Below are positions 22,819 through 34,400 of a DNA stretch of 64,000 nt, piece after piece. Below the pieces are notes generated by a model. The model did no database searches. It saw only the letters and a list, made by a program, of their open reading frames with translations, and was not told the origin of the DNA. The stretch spans positions 2,337,988 through 2,401,987 of the forward strand of contig MU004234.1 in the NCBI GenBank assembly GCA_010405405.1, written 5' to 3'. Numbering within the stretch: the first letter of the stretch is position 1; each line of letters starts with the position of its first letter. Made by a program: the position numbers and the translations under genes. Source of the DNA: Microthyrium microscopicum. Lineage: Eukaryota; Ascomycota; Dothideomycetes; Microthyriales; Microthyriaceae.

Positions 22819-23795
22819 ATGTCTTTTTATACCAAATCTGTCGCCATTTTTCTTTGCCTAGTACTAAGCGTCCTCGCTCAAGATGTTGACGAATGGTGGA
22901 TTCCCGAAAACACTGGGCAAGGAAGCTCTAGCAGCTACGGAAAGGGCGGTGATAATGATCCGTTAACATTCTTCAATGGCAACGGCAACAGTGGTGATGG
23001 CACATTCCCATTCTACCCTATCAATCTTGATGGATTTAGATCGAACATCAATTGGGGCAAAGCAGCTCGTGCTCGCATCGCACATGCGGCTTTGGCTTCG
23101 GTTGCTTTTGTCTTCTTGTTTCCAGCTGGAGCTATTGCTGTTCGAGTCCTGCCAGGACGATTAGCTCTTTTCGTCCATGTATTGTTCCAAGTACTCGCCT
23201 TCGTTATCTTCATTGTCGCAGCCGGGATTGGTCTATGGCTTTCAGTGTATGCCAGCGGCGCCGATTTTGAACTTGTAAGCAGATCCCTAAAATATTGTGT
23301 ACAACTTGCAGCTAACATAATCAGACACGACTATATCACCCAATCCTAGGAATTGTCATCTTCTGTCTCCTCTTTGTACAGCCATTGACTGGCTTCTTCC
23401 ATCACCGAGGATACAAGAAAAGCAATGAACGCACCCCAGTTTCTTGGTTCCATATCAGTTTGGGCCGCTGTCTCATTGTTATGGGAATGATCAACGGTGG
23501 TCTCGGTCTCATGCTCTCTGCAAACGCCTCCAAAGGACAAATCATTGCCTACAGTGTCGTTGCTGGTGTCATGTGGTTGCTTTGGACTATTACTGCCTGC
23601 ATGGGTGAATTCCGATATATGACCAAGTCACAAGCACACCAGAACGGCATCGCACACCAAAATGGCACGGAGAAAGGCGTATCACCAACAAATGGAGCCA
23701 ATGGAACGGCTAAAGATGTGGAACGTCAAGATACCAATGGAACCGCTGGCACAACGGGAACCAAGGAGGTTGAAGGCGAACGTAAAATGTCTTGA
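22819..23795 (+). CDS. cytochrome b561 domain membrane protein
   Basis: Two exons, 22819-23274 and 23325-23795, encode 308 aa. A signal peptide (1-20) is followed by a Gly/Ser/Asn-rich segment, then five hydrophobic helices. Four histidines, His89 (RIAHAALAS), His120 (FVHVLFQ), His157 (LYHPILG) and His195 (WFHISLGR), match the paired haem ligands of the cytochrome b561 fold found in CDH-like and DOMON-b561 proteins. There is no DOMON domain. Such proteins move electrons across the plasma or vacuolar membrane, often from ascorbate or to extracellular or ferric acceptors; the partner here is unknown. The cytoplasmic tail has NGT repeats and Lys/Glu. The 50 nt intron splits the codons for EL and TRLYH in phase 0. 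Confidence 0.88.
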
Positions 23796-24109
23796 TCGGC
23801 TGATCTCCACCACTAACGGAAGAGCATGAAGAACTTAAAGGTACTAGGCATATTGTACATAATTTCTTTGGCTTCGCTTCACTTGTTAAACAGTAATAGT
23901 CATAATTTGTCCCTGCCCCAGTCACCTCACATTACACAACTGATCCGGTTATACCTTTCTCAGTAAATAACACTTATTAGGTGAAGACATTCGTATTCAT
24001 TGTCTGCGCCTAATGCCTATACCTACCTTTTCGCTATTGCATTGATTCTCTTCAACACTACACTTGTATTTCTCCTCTCAAAAAATCTTGAACGGCTATC
24101 CAAACCAAC
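23796..24109. other. intergenic
   Basis: It contains the 3' UTR of the b561 gene and the short promoter of the patatin-like gene. Nothing else is seen. Confidence 0.5.
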
Positions 24110-26175
24110 ATGCCAGACCGCCCCGAGGCCCTAGCAAGACAAGACACTTGGAGACCAAAACGGTCTTCGAATGAATCCGAATATAAATATGGTCCAGAAA
24201 GTCCAAGATTCATGCCATCATCGGCCCGCACCTCAGGTTCCATAACATCCTCAATTGCCTCCGCAGGCCACGCCGTACACCGCGCACTCACGAACACAGA
24301 CTCCTCTCCTATCATCACACAACTGGTACGGAGTTTCGCGAGAGAGCACAAAGACGATTTGATGCAAATGAAAATCATCAAAGGTCGGAAATACAACCTG
24401 TCAAAGCAACGAAATGTCCCGCTAGCTTTCAAACTGGAGCAGATAATGCTCAAGATCCGCCTCTTACCGCTACTAATCGAACAAATCCCACCGGGAGAGC
24501 CATTTGACCACTGGCGAAGCCGTGATGAGGTCTCTGAGACGGTAGCTGAAGCGGACATCATGGCCATGGAACTTCTTGAAGGCTTCAAGACTGCTTTCTT
24601 TGGGCCTTCCAACCAGGCTGATCTGCTGGCCGTTCGAAATATCCTAGCTTTTATAGAGAAGAAAGACTTCTTCGGCACAGTCAAGATGCTGCATCGGGTT
24701 ATGGATATCTTGATGTATGCTACTTTGAGATTGGAACAGTCATTGTAAGCATGTTGCCAAGATACGGTATATGTCTTCTAGCTAACTCATCGCAGAACTA
24801 GTCCGCCTGGCTCTCAGATACCGGGGCTAGAATTGAAGGATTGTATTGCGCAGCTGGAGGAATTGAACATGGTCATGCCGCAAGCTGTGACGATGGCGAA
24901 GCAGTATTCCAGGTCGAAGGAGAGGTCAGATGATATTTCCGACTTTCTGTGTTGTGTATCTTTTGGTAAGTTACTATCTGTTCTATGTAATGGGCAACTC
25001 TTGGAATTTCACAACCTGGCGTGGAAGTTCGGCGAGAGCATGTTCAATTTTGCTATGATTTGCTGAGGACCTGGAAATATACTAATTGGCGTGCAGATGG
25101 AGAAGGCTCAAGAACATACGCGTCCATCCTAATTATGCAAGCTATCAACGACCGCTTCAAGCAGCTGACATTCGAGGCCTCAAATTCCCATGACATGAAA
25201 ACTTACGGCGACATGAGAGCTAGTTCAGAATGGAAGACAGAGCCTGGTCAAGTATTTGACTACATCTTCGGCACAGGAAGCGGAGCGTGAGTGGTCACGA
25301 TTCTATCATTAAGTGTTTCCCACTAACATTGTGCTAGAATCTTGGCTGTCATGTTAGGGCGTCTCCAGCTGCCTCTTGATAGATGTAAATGGATGTTTCG
25401 CACAGCTGCGCCGGAACTTCTTGCCAACTTGTCTCGAGCAAGAGGCGAGCACTACCTCAAACAGTACACTGCGGAGAGTATAAAGCTATCGTATGGTCTT
25501 CCACACGTCGGTCACCCTGTCTCTTTGGCTCGTCAACCCCTTTTTAGACGCCGCGATGGCCAGAATTGTACGACGTAAGTTCCCATAGTTCTGCAACTGT
25601 GACTGCGACTAACCTCAAACAGTCTCGTACTGGCTCCAAAGATAGATGAAGACAAGAACCCGATACCCAGAACCTACTACTGGATGCGAGACGACCAAGG
25701 ACAGTCGGACATCATCCCAAGTGCCACCAGTACAAAAAGATCTTCCTGGGCAAATAACGCCTTATATATCTACAACGCAGTGTATGCCACCTGCCATCCA
25801 GATGGCACCACACAGATTGGAAACCCCGAAGAAGAAGCCTGGGGTGAGATATTTCGCGACCACCGAGACATGGAGATGGACCAATGGATGATCATCAGTA
25901 TCGGAAGCGCCCCCGATTTGCCGTATCCCATTGAAGATCCAAAGAGGAAGGCTGGCTTGAACAGTTTGGCTCAGACCAAAGGCCTCAAATACTTTCGCTT
26001 CGATGTGCCCGGACAGGTTTCCATGAATGAATGGAACGTGTCCACGGTCGACAACCAGCTTGGAACGGATCAGTGGCTAGAGATGATAGTCCAGAAGTAT
26101 TTACGCGACCCAGAGATCCAGGACAAGATTGAACGATGTGCAAGGCTTCTGTGGCAGCATCGGAGATTGAAGTAG
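24110..26175 (+). CDS. patatin-like phospholipase family protein, active site degenerate
   Basis: Five exons, 24110-24744, 24796-24965, 25097-25286, 25338-25574 and 25623-26175, give 594 aa. The N-terminal 260 residues are helical and charged without a known domain. The patatin domain begins at SFDGEGSRTYASILIM (residue 269) and continues to YIFGTGSGAILAVMLGRL (about 327-340). Active patatins have DGGGxRG for the oxyanion hole and GTSTGG with the catalytic serine. Here these read DGEGSRT and GTGSGA, so the serine position (329) is glycine and Ser330 is shifted by one. The fold is likely kept but classical acyl-hydrolase activity is doubtful. A 131 nt intron (24966-25096, ACTAAT branch site) joins CCVSF to DGEGS exactly at the motif. 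Confidence 0.83.
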
Positions 26176-26497
26176 TTTTTAAACCCTTATACTGCTTCAG
26201 AGATAGTTACTTGTCTATTGGCTCCAGCCTTCAGCAACTTCAGGGCGACTTTTGTGGCCGTGTGTTGTGTAGCTTTAGCACTGTCATTGTAGACTTGTAG
26301 TTGCTATTGGCGATAAGTTTGGGACTGCTGTAGACCAGTACCATGAATGAAATAAACGTTCTAAGGCTACCAGGAACTTCAATGATGCCAACAAATACCA
26401 AGAGCAACTACTCCAACTGAACAGATCTCAAAATGTTCGGACCTTCTTCATCCTACATACAACTTTACTTGCCCTGAATCTGTTTGACCAACGGACT
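26176..26497. other. intergenic
   Basis: The 322 bp between two plus-strand genes contains the 3' UTR of the patatin-like gene and the promoter of the next. No feature was recognised. Confidence 0.5.
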
Positions 26498-27457
26498 ATG
26501 ACAGAAAAGAGAACAAAGCCTGAAGCTTCTTCAGGAGACCTGGCCAACCCGTCGAAACGTAGAAGAAACTGGCAGGAGGTTGACACCTCTCTTCGACTAG
26601 AAAATGATGACTGGAAAATCGACAATATCAAGCCAGAAACCTCCTCATGGTGTGCGCCACAGGAGTTACCACTCTGCACATGGTCAGATCGAGCCAACAA
26701 TCGATACGACATCAGCAATGCACCAACCCCAAGAAATTACTCGGAGCTGGTTCAGATCTTGCATGACTACAAGACGCTTCGTCGCTGGTGGCAGATTCCT
26801 CATGCCATGGCATTCCCAGAATTTGCAGGTTATCGATGGAATCACATTCGACGGTTCGTCATGCATTGGGGACAAAACACAATGACCACATTTGATTTCG
26901 CCAAGGACGATTGGATCTTCTCCAGAATCGTTGAAGGCTCTTGCAGAACGGGAAGAGCACCTTTGTGTGCTCCAGACTTTTTCTACCTCAGTATGAGGAA
27001 GAAAGCTGATATGAGAAATCTCCTCTTTTCTGAAAGAGCTAACATACTCGGCATAAAGTGGCATCTTGATATCAACACGAAGAAGATGGAAGATCATATC
27101 GACTGGCCCATATGGGAAGACTATATCAAGAATAACTTACCGACAGGCAATTTCTTATTCCGTAATAGTTATTGGGATACAGAGCTGTGTAAGAAGAACA
27201 TAGTCTGGGATGAGCTATCTTTTGTACGAAGCGTGGTGGAAATAGAGGGATATCTGTATCGGATTCCAAAACGTCAAGAAGTTGTGGACTTTGCAAGCAA
27301 GTACGGATGTACCATCACACTTCGCAGTGGATGGCGACCATTTCAAAAGGCGAAGGACTGGACGATGACGGACCTCGAGGCGATTGAGGCCGCGGCGCGA
27401 CAGCACTGGGTGGAATGGCGAAAGGAAGCTGAGCGTCAGTTGAGTCAGAGAGAGTAG
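26498..27457 (+). CDS. hypothetical protein, 319 aa, intronless
   Basis: A single open frame encodes 319 aa with normal codon use and no competing frame of quality. The N-terminus is polar with a basic cluster (KRRRNWQ), possibly a nuclear signal. The body is rich in Trp, Asp and Arg (for example RRWWQIPHAMAFPEFAG, FDFAKDDWIF, DWPIWEDYIKNN) and ends in a charged helix (ARQHWVEWRKEAERQL). No signal peptide or membrane segment is present. I do not recognise the family. It lies downstream of the patatin-like gene on the same strand, which says little about function. Confidence 0.65.
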   Translation: MTEKRTKPEASSGDLANPSKRRRNWQEVDTSLRLENDDWKIDNIKPETSSWCAPQELPLCTWSDRANNRYDISNAPTPRNYSELVQILHDYKTLRRWWQIPHAMAFPEFAGYRWNHIRRFVMHWGQNTMTTFDFAKDDWIFSRIVEGSCRTGRAPLCAPDFFYLSMRKKADMRNLLFSERANILGIKWHLDINTKKMEDHIDWPIWEDYIKNNLPTGNFLFRNSYWDTELCKKNIVWDELSFVRSVVEIEGYLYRIPKRQEVVDFASKYGCTITLRSGWRPFQKAKDWTMTDLEAIEAAARQHWVEWRKEAERQLSQRE

Positions 27458-27883
27458 GATGCTCTCCCTAGTCTTTGACATCGCATCGGAACGTATCATT
27501 CTTCGGGTTCGTGTTGTGACACTCATGTAGGCATATTGAATCTGACAGGAAGTAGAGTAGCTTCACTCCTAGAGGGACGACGGCCAATGAATATTTTCAG
27601 CGCAGGTTGTGTAACTATTGATTACGGAGCTGCCACGAGAGCAAATAGCAACCAAGACGCCATAGACACGGGATATATAGTTGCTAAATATACAGATCAT
27701 GTTTTAAAATGAAATAGGACGGTTTGTTGATACCTTGAAACGCCTCGCTGAATGACCATGTATAAAAAAAGGCGCTAAGATGACAGTATATTTTCATGGG
27801 GTCTTCAGAAAGTTGAGAATCGAGCCGGATCAATGTGCGATGTTAGTCGCTGGCTACCATAGCACTGGGTGGCTCCCAGAAAG
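27458..27883. other. intergenic, convergent 3' ends
   Basis: 426 bp between the stop codons of two convergent genes. It is AT-richer than the flanks and no gene is seen. Confidence 0.5.
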
Positions 27884-29859
27884 CTATTCTATGCTCATCT
27901 TCTCTGTTAGCCCCTGCATGTCCGTCATGCCTTGCAATCCAACTCGCTTGGGCCCTAGCGACGGGGTGCCCATGACCACGCTGCTCACACTGTTGGAACG
28001 TTCACCAGCAGCATGCCCCCCGCAGCCACTGCCCATGACAGAGCTTTCACGTGACAGTTTCGCTTGGTTGGCCTGTTGACCCCACAAGTCACCACGCGCG
28101 GCTGGGCTCTGCGATAGAATGGGGCTGTTGGCCACGCTAACGCCTGGAGAAACCGCACGGCGTTTGAGGGATGTTGTATCGAAATCATCATCACGACGAC
28201 GCTTGTTGTTCTTGCGCAAACCGTCTGCAGCAGAAGGTGGGTGGACGCCGATGGTGTTAGAGGTAGCTTGTGGAGTGGAAGCCCGCGAGTGAGGGTATGA
28301 GGGGTAGGCGAAAGGAGTTTCGTAAGGATCTTGCGACAAGATTGGCGAGCCCATGTTAATATCTTCGCTGATGGAGCCAGCACGTGGAAATGTGGCAGGT
28401 GGTGGAGTGTGTTTGTCAAAGGTGTCCCAGAAGTCTTTGGGGCCGGAATTACCGGCGGCAAATGCACCAAAGAGACCTTTGCCAGGTACAATCAAGTTGT
28501 TTGTGGACGAAGTGGATCCGTTAGAGTCAAGTGGCATGAGAAGTCCGTCGTTGTGTTCAGGTATATCCTCCAGACTATTAACGGGTTGCATAGATGGTGA
28601 GGAATGGGTGGTGTTGGCATTTGATGCGGGAACGGGATCGCTCTCTCGAACCTGTCGGATAACTTCTGCTTCACGCTTGACTTCCGTGTCGACTGGAGCA
28701 GACTCTTCTATGAGCTCAGCTCGAATGCGACCAAAAGCACGCGTTTTAGGCTAGAATGTGATTAGAATAATGCAGGTTTTCAACGAGTAAGCAATGAACA
28801 TACCAGAAGATTGCCTCTTCTCGTAACCGGCCGCCTGATGACGCCTGGGGTGTGTTGACCAGGAGCGCTTGCTTCGTCCCCGCTATCATTTCCAGAGGAG
28901 ATGGTTAACTCATTAGTAGTCATGGATAAACTCTCTCGCCGAGCTGCGGTATTGCGCAGGTTGGCATCTCGTGGGAAAAAGCCGCCTTCCCCGATTTTGC
29001 CAGGAAGCGGTGAGGTCGGTGCAGGACTAGCCAGATTACTATGTCCACTAGCACTACTTGAGCTTTTTCGGCTCTTACGACTGTCCAGTCGTCGTCGGTA
29101 GCTTAGGAAGTTGCTACCAGCTGGTGAGAAAATGCTCGGACCCCAACCTGTGCTGTATATGGAAGGACCGTTGTTGCTTGAAGATGTTTTCTTATGAAGA
29201 TTCGGCGTGGCTAGGATTGCATCTTCCGTTTCCTCTGGGTCCACAGGTTCCATGTCATCGTCACTGCTCGAATCTTCAGATGCAAACATGTTGACACTGC
29301 CTAATGAGCTGGATATGGTACTTCGTTCAGCATTCCAGGAAGGTGGATCCACAGACATGGCATTAACAGACTGTTTTCTCCCGGGTATCATCATTCCTCT
29401 TTGAGCAATGGTAGGTGAAGAATCAGGAGAAACTTCAGCCAAAGTTGAGTGATGTAAAAGGGTTGCGGCTCTTGAGAAGTCTAGTCCTCTTGAGTGTCGC
29501 GGAAGGACAGAACTTGGGGAACCATACGGGCTGCGACTTTCTACCTTCGGTGAAGGTGGAACACGTCGATTAAAAAGTGTTGATGATGTATTGGTGTTGG
29601 TGGGAGGTAGACAGAGGGACAATCCACGTGGTGGAGCGGCTCGTTGAGGTGTGCTTAGTACATCGCGCACAGCGTTATCATCTTGTGTACGGTTCTTGGC
29701 GTATTCCTTGAGTTTTGGCGACGGCTCAAGCTTTGGAGTCGAGTCGGACAGCGATCGCGATTTCAGTTTGGTAGGCGTTCGGATGGTCAATTCGTCGCTC
29801 GCCGGAGGATCAGGAAAAGTTTCCTTTATCACAGCTTCAAGCGAGTAATGTGAATTCAT
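27884..29859 (-). CDS. disordered, probably nuclear conserved fungal protein
   Basis: Minus-strand exons 29859-28804 and 28750-27884 encode 640 aa. Most of it is low-complexity Ser/Pro/Asp sequence with many SP/TP sites, suggesting CDK or MAPK phosphorylation. The junction of the two exons restores a conserved-looking block, VTRRGNLLPKTRAFGRIRAELIEE (residues ~343-366). A bipartite basic signal, KNNKRRRDDDFDTTSLKRR, lies near residue 550, and the C-terminus ends KRVGLQGMTDMQGL. I recall similar C-termini in fungal hypothetical proteins but no function. The intron is 53 nt with a GTATGT donor. Confidence 0.75.
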
Positions 29860-30274
29860 GGTTGCGGTAACACACGATAATGGTGCATGGATATATTTGA
29901 GGTGTCTGACATACTCTAGGATGTAAGTGTCAGTATATACGGCCGGCGGAATTGAAGAAGTCGGAAGCGCTGTAATGGTGTTGAGAAGTGAAATGAAGTT
30001 GCGGGGCTTGAGAAGTTAAGATTGAACGATCACAGTCCGTGCTCAGGAGACGCTAACGGCTAATCTGCTGGGATTATGACGCTAGCTGAGACTAATGCAA
30101 CCTTAATTTAGGTGATCGACCAGGGTCTCAAGTCCACCAACACGTCTGCAACATACTTGGAAGTTGGCAAGCTCCCATCGACTACAATGTCTACCATCAA
30201 CCGCTCTCACAAATCGAGTGCTCTATCCGCCATCTACAGCGTCGTGTCAAGCTTGTACTCAAAATTTCAGCTTC
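29860..30274. other. intergenic
   Basis: Promoter side of the disordered-protein gene and the 3' side of the sulfatase gene, both on the minus strand. No gene is seen. Confidence 0.5.
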
Positions 30275-32154
30275 TCAAATGATATTGCTCACTTCTAGTA
30301 AAGTGATCAACGTTTGCATCTCGCCTTTCCCGGTCTCCTTTGCCGCGTCGAGGTTGCCTTTGGCGATCATATCATACATCTCGCTCTTGCTAACTGTCAA
30401 TCTCAAATCCGCGAAGCTACTGCTCAAAGCAGTCCCAAAAGGCCTACTCCGGTATGTCAATGTCCCATTTCGCAATGTTAAAGTCCACGTTGTCTGATCG
30501 TCCGGTATATCAATTACGATCGCCTGGACAGATATTTCGCAAGCCTTCGGTCCGTCTATCTGCAACGAGAGAGCGTCGAGCCAATCTTCTACAGTTGATT
30601 GCGGGTTCATGGCGATCACACTCTGTGCTGCTCCTTGAGTCTCGCTTCCAAGTTCTTGTGCGGCAGTGAGGTAGAAATTTCGCCAGACTGCATTTTCAGC
30701 ACCGAAACCGAGCTGCTGGTATACCGATGCCAGTTTCTGTCGTCCTTGTTCGTTACCAGGCTCCGCCGCTACAACATGATCAAGCAGTGTGGCAGCGAAA
30801 CGAAGATCGTCTCTGTTGACGAACTCCTTTGCCTTTTCAATAACAGCATCGGCGCCACCCATACATTCAACATAGCGTTTCCCCTCCTCCTTTGGAGGAT
30901 GCTTCCACATATTGGCTGGGTTCCCATCGAACCAGGTCATGTAACGCTGGTAAATACCCTTTACGTTCTGCGACAAGCAGCCGTAAAACTCGCCGGCATA
31001 CCATTCTTGTTTTAAAGCTGATGGGAGCTCGAGCTGTTCCGCTATTTCAACTCCAGTCATCCCTTGGTTCATAAGCCTAACCGTCTGGTCATGCATATAG
31101 CCATACAAGTCTCGTTGATCTGAAATGAACCTGACGATGTTCTCGTGGCCCCAGGTCGGCCAATGATGACCGGAAAATACCACATCAGAATCGAATCCAT
31201 ACAAATCGAGTGTCTCGTCCAAATGCTTAGACCACTTCTTTGCGTCGCGAACTTGCGCACCGCGTAAGGTGATCACATTATGCATCGTGTGAGTTGCACA
31301 CTCAGCGATATAAAGAGCACGCTGATCAGGAAAAAAGACGTTGATCTCGCATGGCGCTTCTGTTTCAGGCACCATCTGGAACACCATTTTTACGCCATCG
31401 ATAATTCGCTCCTCGCCAGTGTCGTTGATACTGTCATTCGGCGGTACAATTCTTGTGGTCCCGCTGGAAGCTGCCATCCCTAAGCCACAACCCCTACGAG
31501 TAATTGATCAGTATGCTGACCGACTAATCACGCGTGATAGAGGAATATTTACACATGGCCATCTGGTCCAATAGGCAAAGATCCGCCAAACATAAATACT
31601 GCACGTCTTCGCATCGCGGGACCGGCTACAATATTCTCTTTGAGCACTGCATCCATGAAGCCAGCTGGAGCGATAATTGGTATTTCGCCCTGATCCCCAC
31701 CAGCTGCTGAAAGAACACCCTGGGCACCGCCGAAGTGATCGTAGTGACTGTGAGAATACAGTACAGCTTGAACTGATCGTGGTCCGCGATGGGCGCGATA
31801 GAACTCTAGTGCTGCAGCTGCACACTCAGTTGATGCAAGAACGTCAAGCACAATTACACCAGTTTTGCCTTCTACCAGCGTCATGTTTGAGATGTCGAAG
31901 CCGCGCACTTGATACACGCCCTTGGTTACCTCGAATAGGCCATGCTTGCGGGTTAACTGTCCTTGTCGCCATAACTTCGGATTGACAGTCGAAGGACAAT
32001 CTTCATTCACAAAGTTGTAGTCCTCGTTGTTCCAGACATTGTGTCCAGCTTCATTTTTAATAACACAGGTGTCGAGAGATGCGACGAGACCTCTGTCAGC
32101 ATTTATGAAGTCGGCTTCGTCCCGGAACGAAGGCTGAATGATCGGAGTGGACAT
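30275..32154 (-). CDS. type III alkyl/aryl-sulfatase (metallo-beta-lactamase fold, SdsA/BDS1 type)
   Basis: Minus-strand exons 32154-31553 and 31493-30275 give 606 aa. The zinc-binding motif HSHYDH (residues 135-140) sits in AVLYSHSHYDHFGGAQG, and later metal-ligand regions include IAECATHTMHN and VVFSGHHWPTWG. A helical dimerisation region follows (RDLYGYMHDQTVRLMNQG) and a C-terminal SCP2-like domain (about 480-606). This matches Pseudomonas SdsA1 and yeast Bds1, which hydrolyse alkyl sulfates such as dodecyl sulfate and release sulfate. I chose MSTPII as start; an in-frame ATG 29 codons upstream (32241) would add a hydrophobic stretch. The 59 nt intron (CATGT|GTAAAT donor) joins DGHV to GCGLG. 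Such genes are often bacterial in origin; no direct sign of transfer is visible. Confidence 0.9.
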
Positions 32155-32655
32155 GGCCTGAACATTAAGACGCAATTTGTTCTCGAGAGATGCGGGAAAT
32201 ATGCTTATCAATTCGAAGGAGATTGACAAGGACAAGGTCACAAATTCACTTATTAATCCAGTGTGTAATACAGATATGGCGATAAGCTTGATGTTGACCG
32301 CAGAGGTTGTGATTTTAGCTGATTCCTAATCAAGATCTACAACAGGCCAATGAGACCGATTTCAATTGTAATATCTGGTATATAGATTGATAGATCTGGA
32401 CCAAACTTGACAGATATCTCCCTTTTGGGCCATTTTTGACACCATTTGGCAGGTCAATATTCTGTCAATTGGCCGTTTAGATTCTCATACAATGTTTCAA
32501 ATTCTCTGCCACAACAACATTCAGGCCATGGTATTGCAGGCACGCGCATTTACACAATTCGACGATAACGTAGGGAGCAATCTTATAGATGCAGCAACCC
32601 GCGCTTCTGGCGACAAATAGGATCAGAATCTCAACAACCACATCGCAAAGACTTT
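32155..32655. other. intergenic
   Basis: About 500 bp upstream of the sulfatase start, on the 3' side of the small secreted protein gene. No feature was recognised. Confidence 0.5.
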
Positions 32656-33344
32656 CTAGCAGTCTTGCCCCTCGGCAAGGACCATGAAGTCAGCAACAGT
32701 TGCTTGCCCGACACTGGAAAGTGATTAGTTCGCGTTCGTTGCAGCTGTGAGTTCAGTCCATTCTTGACAATACCACAGACCTGCTCTCCCTAGTTCCGGT
32801 AGAACGGTGCAAGGGAATGTCAGGATGTAACTTCAAGCGCATGAGAAGACTTACTGGCCGATACCACATTTTCGCTGAATTTCAACAAACATATCAGCCA
32901 CTTCACTCCACGTATGTGTGATTTCATCCGAGCTCTTCCATAAGTTAGCTCTGATACCAGGCGAGAACCAAGGAGGGTACTTACAGTTGAGCATAAAAAA
33001 ACGCCAGTGTTCCAAGAACAACTGACTCTATCACAATGGTTATCACCTCCGGCCCTAGTCCAGGTGCCTTGAATACCTCGCAAGTAGTCGATTGCGTCGG
33101 AAACGCCGCGTGCAGTCATCGTTCCCCACTGTGGTCTATCACAGTCCGTATCAATCTTCTACTGTCAGCAGCAGCTTATCTGTCATTTGTGATCGAGTTC
33201 GAGACTTACCAGGTCGTACGTCCCAACCTCTAAATTTCGCTTATAGGCTTCCATTCCATCAGCGGCCACTGTTGGATTAGCAATTACCAATTGACTGAAA
33301 CGGATCATGAGGGCGATCGCAACGTAAAACGGTGAGAGCATCAT
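32656..33344 (-). CDS. small secreted cysteine-rich protein, four exons
   Basis: Minus-strand exons 33344-33210, 33158-32985, 32934-32855 and 32713-32656 join in consistent phase to 148 aa. The N-terminus is a signal peptide (FYVAIALMIRFSQLVIANP) followed by a dibasic KR at about residues 35-36, a possible Kex2 site. The mature part has six cysteines, in DTDCDRPQ, NHCDRVSCSWN, FLCST, RKCGIG and the C-terminal GQDC, enough for three disulfides. Donors are GTAAGT throughout and introns are 51, 50 and about 141 nt. I recall loosely similar fungal secreted proteins with RVSCSW and a terminal GxxC but no known function; an effector or antimicrobial role is only inference. The last intron is the least certain junction. 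Confidence 0.72.
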
Positions 33345-34400
33345 GTGAAGAGCAGACAATCCAATACTAGATAGGTTCGTCTGATTACGCAGTCTGAAAA
33401 GTGTTGACTGACGAATGTTGATCTGCCTAGGTAGACTTGTGTCAATACAAATGCCTGTATGAGCCTCGCTCGTCTCTTATACAGAGATCATCAATGCATC
33501 GTCTTAAAGAGCTTTCTCACCGCAATTTACACTGCGATACAGATTGTTGTATTTTTGCGCTACTCAAGGTAGCAATCAGAGGTCGAAAGATACCGGTCTA
33601 TCCACGGTTGCTAGATAACCACACAACTTATTCACAACGCATCCAGTGAAGTTATGAGGCTTAGGTAGATCATACATAGGATCGAAAGGTCAGCAGACAC
33701 TTTCGCGACCATTCACACGACCTTTGAACGTAAGCTAGCAGTTTCTTGTTTCTTGATATTGATCAAATGATTTTGACTGTGCCACCCAACGTAAAGTAGC
33801 GTTATCTCTACCGTGATCAACAGTGCGTGGAATACAAAAGCACGGAATGTTTCCAAAAGCACGGAATGTTTCAGATAGCATTTAGCTCTCGACGTCCGCG
33901 AAACATCATCACGAATGCCATGTTCATGCAGCTGACCTTCGGACACTGGGCCAGATTCGCACAAGAAGAGAGATCAGATCGCTGGAGGTTACCGGCCAAC
34001 ACTACGCATTACTTTGAGTATTTGAGAACTAAATAAGGCCAAAAAATTCTGTTAACTCGGCATTCACGTTTCATGGTGCTCAGTTCGCTTCGGGAGTGAC
34101 GCTACGTTGTGAAAACATAACTCCACTTCGCCTTGTATCTGTGTAATAATTAATACGTCTTTGCTATAGTTCGTAAAACAGTAAAGCGCTGCCGATAGTA
34201 TTCATTGCGTTTAGCAATTAACAGGGTATTCGATAGCCGTCAAGACTGTGTTTTACGAAAGGTCACAATTTCCCTGCAAGGCGAAGGTGGCCATGTATTG
34301 ATATTAGGATTGATATTTGAGATATATGCATACAAATCGCGCCAAACAATGCCTCTGCTATTTACTCAAGGGGTATCATAAGAAAATAAATCCATGCACA
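33345..34400. other. intergenic
   Basis: About 1 kb without a supported gene. A short direct duplication (AAAAGCACGGAATGTTT) occurs twice in tandem at about 33837-33871. The rest is AT-rich spacer and the 3' UTR of PFA3. Confidence 0.5.
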
